The translations under genes and the position numbers were made by a program. Below the pieces are notes generated by a model. That model had not been told where the DNA came from. It searched no databases and was given only the letters and a program-made list of their open reading frames with translations. This document shows, piece after piece, positions 21,899-33,888 of a stretch of 64,000 nucleotides of DNA. Within the stretch, counting starts at the first letter, position 1. Each line of letters starts with the position of its first letter. Source of the DNA: Phytophthora colocasiae (lineage: Eukaryota > Oomycota > Peronosporomycetes > Peronosporales > Peronosporaceae); the NCBI GenBank assembly GCA_018806915.1, contig JAGKQI010000103.1:1-64000 (forward strand), written 5' to 3'.

Positions 21899-22395
21899 CT
21901 CTTATGTTCATTATGCTGCCGTACACCTTGCTTTTTCACCGCCCCGCAACAACCCATGCTCTCTATGCTACAGCTCCATGCGATCTCGACACATGCGCCA
22001 CGTGCTACTTATCGGTTGCTGCATTGCTGTATCGCTGTCCGCATGCCTCCTGTACTCTTGTATTTGAAACCTAGCGACCTTGTCTGGGTCTGGCACGCCT
22101 CCGATGACGTGCTTAGAGGTCGCTTGGTCCCTTGGTCCCTTGGTCCCTTGGTCCCTTGGTCCCTTGGTCCCTTGGTCTACCCACGAGAAAGCTGCGGAGA
22201 GAGCGAGCAGCCACGAAACGGTGTGGGATATTGTTGGACGTGTCCGATTTGTGTGGCGCGAGTATGTCGGTGCGGAAAGTTTGTAATGGTTGCGCAGTGG
22301 CATTGTGGAGCGTGTGGTATGGGAGAAGGTGGTTTGTAGCGCGTGGTGTGTGTGTCAAGTGTATTTTGTTTGTGTTGTGTGTGTGTATGGTATCC

Positions 22396-22468
22396 GGGGA
22401 TGTAGCTCAAATGGTAGAGCGCTCGCTTAGCATGCGAGAGGTACAGGGATCGATACCCTGCTTCTCCA
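22396..22468 (+). tRNA. tRNA-Ala(AGC), unit 21
   Basis: Canonical 73-nt copy. Confidence 0.93.
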
Positions 22469-22469
22469 G

Positions 22470-22541
22470 GCGTGTGTAGTATAGTGGTCAGTACCTCACC
22501 TTGTGGCGGTGATATCCTCGGTTCGAATCCGGGCACGCGCA
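22470..22541 (+). tRNA. tRNA-His(GTG), unit 21
   Basis: Canonical copy; short T4 stop 22575-22578. Confidence 0.93.
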
Positions 22542-23037
22542 CTCTTATGTTCATTATGCTGCCGTACACCTTGCTTTTCACCGCCCCGCAACAACCCATG
22601 CTCTCTATGCTACAGCTCCATGCGATCTCGACACATGCGCCACGTGCTACTTATCGGTTGCTGCATTGCTGTATCGCTGTCCGCATGCCTCCTGTACTCT
22701 TGTATTTGAAACCTAGCGACCTTGTCTGGGTCTGGCACGCCTCCGATGACGTGCTTAGAGGTCGCTTGGTCCCTTGGTCCCTTGGTCCCTTGGTCCCTTG
22801 GTCCCTTGGTCCCTTGGTCTACCCACGAGAAAGCTGCGGAGAGAGCGAGCAGCCACGAAACGGTGTGGGATATTGTTGGACGTGTCCGATTTGTGTGGCG
22901 CGAGTATGTCGGTGCGGAAAGTTTGTAATGGTTGCGCAGTGGCATTGTGGAGCGTGTGGTATGGGAGAAGGTGGTTTGTAGCGCGTGGTGTGTGTGTCAA
23001 GTGTATTTTGTTTGTGTTGTGTGTGTGTATGGTATCC

Positions 23038-23110
23038 GGGGATGTAGCTCAAATGGTAGAGCGCTCGCTTAGCATGCGAGAGGTACAGGGATCGATACCC
23101 TGCTTCTCCA
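23038..23110 (+). tRNA. tRNA-Ala(AGC), unit 22
   Basis: Canonical 73-nt copy. Confidence 0.93.
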
Positions 23111-23111
23111 G

Positions 23112-23183
23112 GCGTGTGTAGTATAGTGGTCAGTACCTCACCTTGTGGCGGTGATATCCTCGGTTCGAATCCGGGCACGCGCA
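23112..23183 (+). tRNA. tRNA-His(GTG), unit 22
   Basis: Canonical copy; oligo-T stop 23217-23221. Confidence 0.93.
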
Positions 23184-23675
23184 CTCTTATGTTCATTATG
23201 CTGCCGTACACCTTGCTTTTTCACCGCCCCGCAACAACCCATGCTCTCTATGCTACAGCTCCATGCGATCTCGACACATGCGCCACGTGCTACTTATCGG
23301 TTGCTGCATTGCTGTATCGCTGTCCGCATGCCTCCTGTACTCTTGTATTTGAAACCTAGCGACCTTGTCTGGGTCTTGGCACGCCTCCGATGACGTGCTT
23401 AGAGGTCGCTTGGTCCCTTGGTCCCTTGGTCCCTTGGTCCCTTGGTCCCTTGGTCTACCCACGAGAAAGCTGCGGAGAGAGCGAGCAGCCACGAAACGGT
23501 GTGGGATATTGTTGGACGTGTCCGATTTGTGTGGCGCGAGTATGTCGGTGCGGAAAGTTTGTAATGGTTGCGCAGTGGCATTGTGGAGCGTGTGGTATGG
23601 GAGAAGGTGGTTTGTAGCGCGTGGTGTGTGTGTCAAGTGTATTTTGTTTGTGTTGTGTGTGTGTGTATGGTATCC

Positions 23676-23748
23676 GGGGATGTAGCTCAAATGGTAGAGC
23701 GCTCGCTTAGCATGCGAGAGGTACAGGGATCGATACCCTGCTTCTCCA
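23676..23748 (+). tRNA. tRNA-Ala(AGC), unit 23
   Basis: Canonical 73-nt copy. Confidence 0.93.
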
Positions 23749-23749
23749 G

Positions 23750-23821
23750 GCGTGTGTAGTATAGTGGTCAGTACCTCACCTTGTGGCGGTGATATCCTCG
23801 GTTCGAATCCGGGCACGCGCA
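23750..23821 (+). tRNA. tRNA-His(GTG), unit 23
   Basis: Canonical copy; oligo-T stop 23855-23859. Confidence 0.93.
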
Positions 23822-24312
23822 CTCTTATGTTCATTATGCTGCCGTACACCTTGCTTTTTCACCGCCCCGCAACAACCCATGCTCTCTATGCTACAGCTCC
23901 ATGCGATCTCGACACATGCGCCACGTGCTACTTATCGGTTGCTGCATTGCTGTATCGCTGTCCGCATGCCTCCTGTACTCTTGTATTTGAAACCTAGCGA
24001 CCTTGTCTGGGTCTGGCACGCCTCCGATGACGTGCTTAGAGGTCGCTTGGTCCCTTGGTCCCTTGGTCCCTTGGTCCCTTGGTCCCTTGGTCTACCCACG
24101 AGAAAGCTGCGGAGAGCGAGCAGCCACGAAACGGTGTGGGATATTGTTGGACGTGTCCGATTTGTGTGGCGCGAGTATGTCGGTGCGGAAAGTTTGTAAT
24201 GGTTGCGCAGTGGCATTGTGGAGCGTGTGGTATGGGAGAAGGTGGTTTGTAGCGCGTGGTGTGTGTGTCAAGTGTATTTTGTTTGTGTTGTGTGTGTGTG
24301 TGTATGGTATCC

Positions 24313-24385
24313 GGGGATGTAGCTCAAATGGTAGAGCGCTCGCTTAGCATGCGAGAGGTACAGGGATCGATACCCTGCTTCTCCA
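24313..24385 (+). tRNA. tRNA-Ala(AGC), unit 24
   Basis: Canonical 73-nt copy. Confidence 0.93.
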
Positions 24386-24386
24386 G

Positions 24387-24458
24387 GCGTGTGTAGTATA
24401 GTGGTCAGTACCTCACCTTGTGGCGGTGATATCCTCGGTTCGAATCCGGGCACGCGCA
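24387..24458 (+). tRNA. tRNA-His(GTG), unit 24
   Basis: Canonical copy; oligo-T stop 24492-24496. Confidence 0.93.
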
Positions 24459-24949
24459 CTCTTATGTTCATTATGCTGCCGTACACCTTGCTTTTTCACC
24501 GCCCCGCAACAACCCATGCTCTCTATGCTACAGCTCCATGCGATCTCGACACATGCGCCACGTGCTACTTATCGGTTGCTGCATTGCTGTATCGCTGTCC
24601 GCATGCCTCCTGTACTCTTGTATTTGAAACCTAGCGACCTTGTCTGGGTCTGGCACGCCTCCGATGACGTGCTTAGAGGTCGCTTGGTCCCTTGGTCCCT
24701 TGGTCCCTTGGTCCCTTGGTCCCTTGGTCTACCCACGAGAAAGCTGCGGAGAGAGCGAGCAGCCACGAAACGGTGTGGGATATTGTTGGACGTGTCCGAT
24801 TTGTGTGGCGCGAGTATGTCGGTGCGGAAAGTTTGTAATGGTTGCGCAGTGGCATTGTGGAGCGTGTGGTATGGGAGAAGGTGGTTTGTAGCGCGTGGTG
24901 TGTGTGTCAAGTGTATTTTGTTTGTGTTGTGTGTGTGTGTATGGTATCC

Positions 24950-25022
24950 GGGGATGTAGCTCAAATGGTAGAGCGCTCGCTTAGCATGCGAGAGGTACAG
25001 GGATCGATACCCTGCTTCTCCA
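24950..25022 (+). tRNA. tRNA-Ala(AGC), unit 25
   Basis: Canonical 73-nt copy. Confidence 0.93.
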
Positions 25023-25023
25023 G

Positions 25024-25095
25024 GCGTGTGTAGTATAGTGGTCAGTACCTCACCTTGTGGCGGTGATATCCTCGGTTCGAATCCGGGCACGCGCA
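25024..25095 (+). tRNA. tRNA-His(GTG), unit 25
   Basis: Canonical copy; oligo-T stop 25129-25133. Confidence 0.93.
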
Positions 25096-25578
25096 CTCTT
25101 ATGTTCATTATGCTGCCGTACACCTTGCTTTTTCACCGCCCCGCAACAACCCATGCTCTCTATGCTACAGCTCCATGCGATCTCGACACATGCGCCACGT
25201 GCTACTTATCGGTTGCTGCATTGCTGTATCGCTGTCCGCATGCCTCCTGTACTCTTGTATTTGAAACCTAGCGACCTTGTCTGGGTCTGGCACGCCTCCG
25301 ATGACGTGCTTAGAGGTCGCTTGGTCGCTTGGTCCCTTGGTCCCTTGGTCCCTTGGTCTACCCACGAGAAAGCTGCGGAGAGAGCGAGCAGCCACGAAAC
25401 GGTGTGGGATATTGTTGGACGTGTCCGATTTGTGTGGCGCGAGTATGTCGGTGCGGAAAGTTTGTAATGGTTGCGCAGTGGCATTGTGGAGCGTGTGGTA
25501 TGGGAGAAGGTGGTTTGTAGCGCGTGGTGTGTGTGTCAAGTGTATTTTGTTTGTGTTGTGTGTGTGTGTATGGTATCC

Positions 25579-25651
25579 GGGGATGTAGCTCAAATGGTAG
25601 AGCGCTCGCTTAGCATGCGAGAGGTACAGGGATCGATACCCTGCTTCTCCA
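25579..25651 (+). tRNA. tRNA-Ala(AGC), unit 26
   Basis: Canonical 73-nt copy. Confidence 0.93.
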
Positions 25652-25652
25652 G

Positions 25653-25724
25653 GCGTGTGTAGTATAGTGGTCAGTACCTCACCTTGTGGCGGTGATATCC
25701 TCGGTTCGAATCCGGGCACGCGCA
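25653..25724 (+). tRNA. tRNA-His(GTG), unit 26
   Basis: Canonical copy; oligo-T stop 25758-25762. Confidence 0.93.
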
Positions 25725-26215
25725 CTCTTATGTTCATTATGCTGCCGTACACCTTGCTTTTTCACCGCCCCGCAACAACCCATGCTCTCTATGCTACAGC
25801 TCCATGCGATCTCGACACATGCGCCACGTGCTACTTATCGGTTGCTGCATTGCTGTATCGCTGTCCGCATGCCTCCTGTACTCTTGTATTTGAAACCTAG
25901 CGACCTTGTCTGGGTCTGGCACGCCTCCGATGACGTGCTTAGAGGTCGCTTGGTCCCTTGGTCCCTTGGTCCCTTGGTCCCTTGGTCCCTTGGTCTACCC
26001 ACGAGAAAGCTGCGGAGAGAGCGAGCAGCCACGAAACGGTGTGGGATATTGTTGGACGTGTCCGATTTGTGTGGCGCGAGTATGTCGGTGCGGAAAGTTT
26101 GTAATGGTTGCGCAGTGGCATTGTGGAGCGTGTGGTATGGGAGAAGGTGGTTTGTAGCGCGTGGTGTGTGTGTCAAGTGTATTTTGTTTGTGTTGTGTGT
26201 GTGTGTATGGTATCC

Positions 26216-26288
26216 GGGGATGTAGCTCAAATGGTAGAGCGCTCGCTTAGCATGCGAGAGGTACAGGGATCGATACCCTGCTTCTCCA
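26216..26288 (+). tRNA. tRNA-Ala(AGC), unit 27
   Basis: Canonical 73-nt copy. Confidence 0.93.
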
Positions 26289-26289
26289 G

Positions 26290-26361
26290 GCGTGTGTAGT
26301 ATAGTGGTCAGTACCTCACCTTGTGGCGGTGATATCCTCGGTTCGAATCCGGGCACGCGCA
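26290..26361 (+). tRNA. tRNA-His(GTG), unit 27
   Basis: Canonical copy; oligo-T stop 26395-26399. Confidence 0.93.
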
Positions 26362-26852
26362 CTCTTATGTTCATTATGCTGCCGTACACCTTGCTTTTTC
26401 ACCGCCCCGCAACAACCCATGCTCTCTATGCTACAGCTCCATGCGATCTCGACACATGCGCCACGTGCTACTTATCGGTTGCTGCATTGCTGTATCGCTG
26501 TCCGCATGCCTCCTGTACTCTTGTATTTGAAACCTAGCGACCTTGTCTGGGTCTGGCACGCCTCCGATGACGTGCTTAGAGGTCGCTTGGTCCCTTGGTC
26601 CCTTGGTCCCTTGGTCCCTTGGTCCCTTGGTCTACCCACGAGAAAGCTGCGGAGAGAGCGAGCAGCCACGAAACGGTGTGGGATATTGTTGGACGTGTCC
26701 GATTTGTGTGGCGCGAGTATGTCGGTGCGGAAAGTTTGTAATGGTTGCGCAGTGGCATTGTGGAGCGTGTGGTATGGGAGAAGGTGGTTTGTAGCGCGTG
26801 GTGTGTGTGTCAAGTGTATTTTGTTTGTGTTGTGTGTGTGTGTATGGTATCC

Positions 26853-26925
26853 GGGGATGTAGCTCAAATGGTAGAGCGCTCGCTTAGCATGCGAGAGGTA
26901 CAGGGATCGATACCCTGCTTCTCCA
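26853..26925 (+). tRNA. tRNA-Ala(AGC), unit 28
   Basis: Canonical 73-nt copy. Confidence 0.93.
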
Positions 26926-26926
26926 G

Positions 26927-26998
26927 GCGTGTGTAGTATAGTGGTCAGTACCTCACCTTGTGGCGGTGATATCCTCGGTTCGAATCCGGGCACGCGCA
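26927..26998 (+). tRNA. tRNA-His(GTG), unit 28
   Basis: Canonical copy; short T4 stop 27032-27035. Confidence 0.93.
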
Positions 26999-27488
26999 CT
27001 CTTATGTTCATTATGCTGCCGTACACCTTGCTTTTCACCGCCCCGCAACAACCCATGCTCTCTATGCTACAGCTCCATGCGATCTCGACACATGCGCCAC
27101 GTGCTACTTATCGGTTGCTGCATTGCTGTATCGCTGTCCGCATGCCTCCTGTACTCTTGTATTTGAAACCTAGCGACCTTGTCTGGGTCTGGCACGCCTC
27201 CGATGACGTGCTTAGAGGTCGCTTGGTCGCTTGGTCCCTTGGTCCCTTGGTCCCTTGGTCCCTTGGTCTACCCACGAGAAAGCTGCGGAGAGAGCGAGCA
27301 GCCACGAAACGGTGTGGGATATTGTTGGACGTGTCCGATTTGTGTGGCGCGAGTATGTCGGTGCGGAAAGTTTGTAATGGTTGCGCAGTGGCATTGTGGA
27401 GCGTGTGGTATGGGAGAAGGTGGTTTGTAGCGCGTGGTGTGTGTGTCAAGTGTATTTTGTTTGTGTTGTGTGTGTGTGTATGGTATCC

Positions 27489-27561
27489 GGGGATGTAGCT
27501 CAAATGGTAGAGCGCTCGCTTAGCATGCGAGAGGTACAGGGATCGATACCCTGCTTCTCCA
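27489..27561 (+). tRNA. tRNA-Ala(AGC), unit 29
   Basis: Canonical 73-nt copy. Confidence 0.93.
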
Positions 27562-27562
27562 G

Positions 27563-27634
27563 GCGTGTGTAGTATAGTGGTCAGTACCTCACCTTGTGGC
27601 GGTGATATCCTCGGTTCGAATCCGGGCACGCGCA
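27563..27634 (+). tRNA. tRNA-His(GTG), unit 29
   Basis: Canonical copy; oligo-T stop 27668-27672. Confidence 0.93.
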
Positions 27635-28130
27635 CTCTTATGTTCATTATGCTGCCGTACACCTTGCTTTTTCACCGCCCCGCAACAACCCATGCTCTCT
27701 ATGCTACAGCTCCATGCGATCTCGACACATGCGCCACGTGCTACTTATCGGTTGCTGCATTGCTGTATCGCTGTCCGCATGCCTCCTGTACTCTTGTATT
27801 TGAAACCTAGCGACCTTGTCTGGGTCTGGCACGCCTCCGATGACGTGCTTAGAGGTCGCTTGGTCCCTTGGTCCCTTGGTCCCTTGGTCCCTTGGTCCCT
27901 TGGTCCCTTGGTCTACCCACGAGAAAGCTGCGGAGAGAGCGAGCAGCCACGAAACGGTGTGGGATATTGTTGGACGTGTCCGATTTGTGTGGCGCGAGTA
28001 TGTCGGTGCGGAAAGTTTGTAATGGTTGCGCAGTGGCATTGTGGAGCGTGTGGTATGGGAGAAGGTGGTTTGTAGCGCGTGTGTGTGTGTCAAGTGTATT
28101 TTGTTTGTGTTGTGTGTGTGTATGGTATCC

Positions 28131-28203
28131 GGGGATGTAGCTCAAATGGTAGAGCGCTCGCTTAGCATGCGAGAGGTACAGGGATCGATACCCTGCTTCT
28201 CCA
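28131..28203 (+). tRNA. tRNA-Ala(AGC), unit 30
   Basis: Canonical 73-nt copy; its upstream leader has one G fewer than its neighbours (GCGTGTGTG). Confidence 0.93.
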
Positions 28204-28204
28204 G

Positions 28205-28276
28205 GCGTGTGTAGTATAGTGGTCAGTACCTCACCTTGTGGCGGTGATATCCTCGGTTCGAATCCGGGCACGCGCA
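28205..28276 (+). tRNA. tRNA-His(GTG), unit 30
   Basis: Canonical copy; oligo-T stop 28310-28314. Confidence 0.93.
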
Positions 28277-28768
28277 CTCTTATGTTCATTATGCTGCCGT
28301 ACACCTTGCTTTTTCACCGCCCCGCAACAACCCATGCTCTCTATGCTACAGCTCCATGCGATCTCGACACATGCGCCACGTGCTACTTATCGGTTGCTGC
28401 ATTGCTGTATCGCTGTCCGCATGCCTCCTGTACTCTTGTATTTGAAACCTAGCGACCTTGTCTGGGTCTTGGCACGCCTCCGATGACGTGCTTAGAGGTC
28501 GCTTGGTCCCTTGGTCCCTTGGTCCCTTGGTCCCTTGGTCCCTTGGTCTACCCACGAGAAAGCTGCGGAGAGAGCGAGCAGCCACGAAACGGTGTGGGAT
28601 ATTGTTGGACGTGTCCGATTTGTGTGGCGCGAGTATGTCGGTGCGGAAAGTTTGTAATGGTTGCGCAGTGGCATTGTGGAGCGTGTGGTATGGGAGAAGG
28701 TGGTTTGTAGCGCGTGGTGTGTGTGTCAAGTGTATTTTGTTTGTGTTGTGTGTGTGTGTATGGTATCC

Positions 28769-28841
28769 GGGGATGTAGCTCAAATGGTAGAGCGCTCGCT
28801 TAGCATGCGAGAGGTACAGGGATCGATACCCTGCTTCTCCA
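28769..28841 (+). tRNA. tRNA-Ala(AGC), unit 31
   Basis: Canonical 73-nt copy. Confidence 0.93.
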
Positions 28842-28842
28842 G

Positions 28843-28914
28843 GCGTGTGTAGTATAGTGGTCAGTACCTCACCTTGTGGCGGTGATATCCTCGGTTCGAA
28901 TCCGGGCACGCGCA
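28843..28914 (+). tRNA. tRNA-His(GTG), unit 31
   Basis: Canonical copy; short T4 stop 28948-28951. Confidence 0.93.
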
Positions 28915-29396
28915 CTCTTATGTTCATTATGCTGCCGTACACCTTGCTTTTCACCGCCCCGCAACAACCCATGCTCTCTATGCTACAGCTCCATGCGATC
29001 TCGACACATGCGCCACGTGCTACTTATCGGTTGCTGCATTGCTGTATCGCTGTCCGCATGCCTCCTGTACTCTTGTATTTGAAACCTAGCGACCTTGTCT
29101 GGGTCTTGGCACGCCTCCGATGACGTGCTTAGAGTCGCTTGGTCGCTTGGTCCCTTGGTCCCTTGGTCCCTTGGTCTACCCACGAGAAAGCTGCGGAGAG
29201 AGCGAGCAGCCACGAAACGGTGTGGGATATTGTTGGACGTGTCCGATTTGTGTGGCGCGAGTATGTCGGTGCGGAAAGTTTGTAATGGTTGCGCAGTGGC
29301 ATTGTGGAGCGTGTGGTATGGGAGAAGGTGGTTTGTAGCGCGTGGTGTGTGTGTCAAGTGTATTTTGTTTGTGTTGTGTGTGTGTGTATGGTATCC

Positions 29397-29468
29397 GGGG
29401 ATGTAGCTCAAATGGTAGAGCGCTCGCTTAGCATGCGAGAGGTACAGGGATCGATACCCTGCTTCTCA
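29397..29468 (+). tRNA. tRNA-Ala(AGC), unit 32, one base short
   Basis: 72 nt: one C is missing from the 3' acceptor strand (CTTCTCA), which breaks the 1-72 pairing. Confidence 0.8.
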
Positions 29469-29469
29469 G

Positions 29470-29541
29470 GCGTGTGTAGTATAGTGGTCAGTACCTCACC
29501 TTGTGGCGGTGATATCCTCGGTTCGAATCCGGGCACGCGCA
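29470..29541 (+). tRNA. tRNA-His(GTG), unit 32
   Basis: Canonical copy; oligo-T stop 29575-29579; G-variant spacer. Confidence 0.93.
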
Positions 29542-30031
29542 CTCTTATGTTCATTATGCTGCCGTACACCTTGCTTTTTCACCGCCCCGCAACAACCCAT
29601 GCTCTCTATGCTACAGCTCCATGCGATCTCGACACATGCGCCACGTGCTACTTATCGGTTGCTGCATTGCTGGATCGCTGTCCGCATGCCTCCTGTACTC
29701 TTGTATTTGAAACCTAGCGACCTTGTCTGGGTCTTGGCACGCCTCCGATGACGTGCTTAGAGGTCGCTTGGTCCCTTGGTCCCTTGGTCCCTTGGTCCCT
29801 TGGTCCCTTGGTCTACCCACGAGAAAGCTGCGGAGAGAGCGAGCAGCCACGAAACGGTGTGGGATATTGTTGGACGTGTCCGATTTGTGTGGCGCGAGTA
29901 TGTCGGTGCGGAAAGTTTGTAATGGTTGCGCAGTGGCATTGTGGAGCGTGTGGTATGGGAGAAGGTGGTTTGTAGCGCGTGGTGTGTGTGTCAAGTGTAT
30001 TTTGTTTGTGTTGTGTGTGTGTATGGTATCC

Positions 30032-30104
30032 GGGGATGTAGCTCAAATGGTAGAGCGCTCGCTTAGCATGCGAGAGGTACAGGGATCGATACCCTGCTTC
30101 TCCA
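30032..30104 (+). tRNA. tRNA-Ala(AGC), unit 33
   Basis: Canonical 73-nt copy. Confidence 0.93.
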
Positions 30105-30105
30105 G

Positions 30106-30177
30106 GCGTGTGTAGTATAGTGGTCAGTACCTCACCTTGTGGCGGTGATATCCTCGGTTCGAATCCGGGCACGCGCA
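30106..30177 (+). tRNA. tRNA-His(GTG), unit 33
   Basis: Canonical copy; oligo-T stop 30211-30215. Confidence 0.93.
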
Positions 30178-30668
30178 CTCTTATGTTCATTATGCTGCCG
30201 TACACCTTGCTTTTTCACCGCCCCGCAACAACCCATGCTCTCTATGCTACAGCTCCATGCGATCTCGACACATGCGCCACGTGCTACTTATCGGTTGCTG
30301 CATTGCTGTATCGCTGTCCGCATGCCTCCTGTACTCTTGTATTTGAAACCTAGCGACCTTGTCTGGGTCTTGGCACGCCTCCGATGACGTGCTTAGAGTC
30401 GCTTGGTCGCTTGGTCGCTTGGTCCCTTGGTCCCTTGGTCCCTTGGTCTACCCACGAGAAAGCTGCGGAGAGAGCGAGCAGCCACGAAACGGTGTGGGAT
30501 ATTGTTGGACGTGTCCGATTTGTGTGGCGCGAGTATGTCGGTGCGGAAAGTTTGTAATGGTTGCGCAGTGGCATTGTGGAGCGTGTGGTATGGGAGAAGG
30601 TGGTTTGTAGCGCGTGGTGTGTGTGTCAAGTGTATTTTGTTTGTGTTGTGTGTGTGTGTATGGTATCC

Positions 30669-30741
30669 GGGGATGTAGCTCAAATGGTAGAGCGCTCGCT
30701 TAGCATGCGAGAGGTACAGGGATCGATACCCTGCTTCTCCA
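30669..30741 (+). tRNA. tRNA-Ala(AGC), unit 34
   Basis: Canonical 73-nt copy. Confidence 0.93.
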
Positions 30742-30742
30742 G

Positions 30743-30814
30743 GCGTGTGTAGTATAGTGGTCAGTACCTCACCTTGTGGCGGTGATATCCTCGGTTCGAA
30801 TCCGGGCACGCGCA
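30743..30814 (+). tRNA. tRNA-His(GTG), unit 34
   Basis: Canonical copy; oligo-T stop 30848-30852; G-variant spacer. Confidence 0.93.
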
Positions 30815-31305
30815 CTCTTATGTTCATTATGCTGCCGTACACCTTGCTTTTTCACCGCCCCGCAACAACCCATGCTCTCTATGCTACAGCTCCATGCGAT
30901 CTCGACACATGCGCCACGTGCTACTTATCGGTTGCTGCATTGCTGGATCGCTGTCCGCATGCCTCCTGTACTCTTGTATTTGAAACCTAGCGACCTTGTC
31001 TGGGTCTTGGCACGCCTCCGATGACGTGCTTAGAGTCGCTTGGTCGCTTGGTCCCTTGGTCCCTTGGTCCCTTGGTCCCTTGGTCTACCCACGAGAAAGC
31101 TGCGGAGAGAGCGAGCAGCCACGAAACGGTGTGGGATATTGTTGGACGTGTCCGATTTGTGTGGCGCGAGTATGTCGGTGCGGAAAGTTTGTAATGGTTG
31201 CGCAGTGGCATTGTGGAGCGTGTGGTATGGGAGAAGGTGGTTTGTAGCGCGTGGTGTGTGTGTCAAGTGTATTTTGTTTGTGTTGTGTGTGTGTGTATGG
31301 TATCC

Positions 31306-31378
31306 GGGGATGTAGCTCAAATGGTAGAGCGCTCGCTTAGCATGCGAGAGGTACAGGGATCGATACCCTGCTTCTCCA
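31306..31378 (+). tRNA. tRNA-Ala(AGC), unit 35
   Basis: Canonical 73-nt copy. Confidence 0.93.
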
Positions 31379-31379
31379 G

Positions 31380-31451
31380 GCGTGTGTAGTATAGTGGTCA
31401 GTACCTCACCTTGTGGCGGTGATATCCTCGGTTCGAATCCGGGCACGCGCA
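31380..31451 (+). tRNA. tRNA-His(GTG), unit 35
   Basis: Canonical copy; oligo-T stop 31485-31489; G-variant spacer. Confidence 0.93.
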
Positions 31452-31934
31452 CTCTTATGTTCATTATGCTGCCGTACACCTTGCTTTTTCACCGCCCCGC
31501 AACAACCCATGCTCTCTATGCTACAGCTCCATGCGATCTCGACACATGCGCCACGTGCTACTTATCGGTTGCTGCATTGCTGGATCGCTGTCCGCATGCC
31601 TCCTGTACTCTTGTATTTGAAACCTAGCGACCTTGTCTGGGTCTTGGCACGCCTCCGATGACGTGCTTAGAGTCGCTTGGTCGCTTGGTCCCTTGGTCCC
31701 TTGGTCCCTTGGTCTACCCACGAGAAAGCTGCGGAGAGAGCGAGCAGCCACGAAACGGTGTGGGATATTGTTGGACGTGTCCGATTTGTGTGGCGCGAGT
31801 ATGTCGGTGCGGAAAGTTTGTAATGGTTGCGCAGTGGCATTGTGGAGCGTGTGGTATGGGAGAAGGTGGTTTGTAGCGCGTGGTGTGTGTGTCAAGTGTA
31901 TTTTGTTTGTGTTGTGTGTGTGTGTATGGTATCC

Positions 31935-32007
31935 GGGGATGTAGCTCAAATGGTAGAGCGCTCGCTTAGCATGCGAGAGGTACAGGGATCGATACCCTGC
32001 TTCTCCA
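31935..32007 (+). tRNA. tRNA-Ala(AGC), unit 36
   Basis: Canonical 73-nt copy. Confidence 0.93.
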
Positions 32008-32008
32008 G

Positions 32009-32080
32009 GCGTGTGTAGTATAGTGGTCAGTACCTCACCTTGTGGCGGTGATATCCTCGGTTCGAATCCGGGCACGCGCA
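32009..32080 (+). tRNA. tRNA-His(GTG), unit 36
   Basis: Canonical copy; short T4 stop 32114-32117; G-variant spacer. Confidence 0.93.
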
Positions 32081-32560
32081 CTCTTATGTTCATTATGCTG
32101 CCGTACACCTTGCTTTTCACCGCCCCGCAACAACCCATGCTCTCTATGCTACAGCTCCATGCGATCTCGACACATGCGCCACGTGCTACTTATCGGTTGC
32201 TGCATTGCTGGATCGCTGTCCGCATGCCTCCTGTACTCTTGTATTTGAAACCTAGCGACCTTGTCTGGGTCTTGGCACGCCTCCGATGACGTGCTTAGAG
32301 TCGCTTGGTCGCTTGGTCCCTTGGTCCCTTGGTCCCTTGGTCTACCCACGAGAAAGCTGCGGAGAGAGCGAGCAGCCACGAAACGGTGTGGGATATTGTT
32401 GGACGTGTCCGATTTGTGTGGCGCGAGTATGTCGGTGCGGAAAGTTTGTAATGGTTGCGCAGTGGCATTGTGGAGCGTGTGGTATGGGAGAAGGTGGTTT
32501 GTAGCGCGTGGTGTGTGTGTCAAGTGTATTTTGTTTGTGTTGTGTGTGTGTATGGTATCC

Positions 32561-32633
32561 GGGGATGTAGCTCAAATGGTAGAGCGCTCGCTTAGCATGC
32601 GAGAGGTACAGGGATCGATACCCTGCTTCTCCA
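32561..32633 (+). tRNA. tRNA-Ala(AGC), unit 37
   Basis: Canonical 73-nt copy. Confidence 0.93.
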
Positions 32634-32634
32634 G

Positions 32635-32706
32635 GCGTGTGTAGTATAGTGGTCAGTACCTCACCTTGTGGCGGTGATATCCTCGGTTCGAATCCGGGCA
32701 CGCGCA
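32635..32706 (+). tRNA. tRNA-His(GTG), unit 37
   Basis: Canonical copy; oligo-T stop 32740-32744; G-variant spacer. Confidence 0.93.
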
Positions 32707-33190
32707 CTCTTATGTTCATTATGCTGCCGTACACCTTGCTTTTTCACCGCCCCGCAACAACCCATGCTCTCTATGCTACAGCTCCATGCGATCTCGACAC
32801 ATGCGCCACGTGCTACTTATCGGTTGCTGCATTGCTGGATCGCTGTCCGCATGCCTCCTGTACTCTTGTATTTGAAACCTAGCGACCTTGTCTGGGTCTT
32901 GGCACGCCTCCGATGACGTGCTTAGAGGTCGCTTGGTCGCTTGGTCCCTTGGTCCCTTGGTCCCTTGGTCTACCCACGAGAAAGCTGCGGAGAGAGCGAG
33001 CAGCCACGAAACGGTGTGGGATATTGTTGGACGTGTCCGATTTGTGTGGCGCGAGTATGTCGGTGCGGAAAGTTTGTAATGGTTGCGCAGTGGCATTGTG
33101 GAGCGTGTGGTATGGGAGAAGGTGGTTTGTAGCGCGTGGTGTGTGTGTCAAGTGTATTTTGTTTGTGTTGTGTGTGTGTGTATGGTATCC

Positions 33191-33263
33191 GGGGATGTAG
33201 CTCAAATGGTAGAGCGCTCGCTTAGCATGCGAGAGGTACAGGGATCGATACCCTGCTTCTCCA
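33191..33263 (+). tRNA. tRNA-Ala(AGC), unit 38
   Basis: Canonical 73-nt copy. Confidence 0.93.
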
Positions 33264-33264
33264 G

Positions 33265-33336
33265 GCGTGTGTAGTATAGTGGTCAGTACCTCACCTTGTG
33301 GCGGTGATATCCTCGGTTCGAATCCGGGCACGCGCA
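33265..33336 (+). tRNA. tRNA-His(GTG), unit 38
   Basis: Canonical copy; short T4 stop 33370-33373; G-variant spacer. Confidence 0.93.
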
Positions 33337-33814
33337 CTCTTATGTTCATTATGCTGCCGTACACCTTGCTTTTCACCGCCCCGCAACAACCCATGCTCTC
33401 TATGCTACAGCTCCATGCGATCTCGACACATGCGCCACGTGCTACTTATCGGTTGCTGCATTGCTGGATCGCTGTCCGCATGCCTCCTGTACTCTTGTAT
33501 TTGAAACCTAGCGACCTTGTCTGGGTCTTGGCACGCCTCCGATGACGTGCTTAGAGTCGCTTGGTCGCTTGGTCCCTTGGTCCCTTGGTCCCTTGGTCTA
33601 CCCACGAGAAAGCTGCGGAGAGAGCGAGCAGCCACGAAACGGTGTGGGATATTGTTGGACGTGTCCGATTTGTGTGGCGCGAGTATGTCGGTGCGGAAAG
33701 TTTGTAATGGTTGCGCAGTGGCATTGTGGAGCGTGTGGTATGGGAGAAGGTGGTTTGTAGCGCGTGGTGTGTGTGTCAAGTGTATTTTGTTTGTGTTGTG
33801 TGTGTATGGTATCC

Positions 33815-33887
33815 GGGGATGTAGCTCAAATGGTAGAGCGCTCGCTTAGCATGCGAGAGGTACAGGGATCGATACCCTGCTTCTCCA
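33815..33887 (+). tRNA. tRNA-Ala(AGC), unit 39
   Basis: Canonical 73-nt copy; short GT run in the leader. Confidence 0.93.
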
Positions 33888-33888
33888 G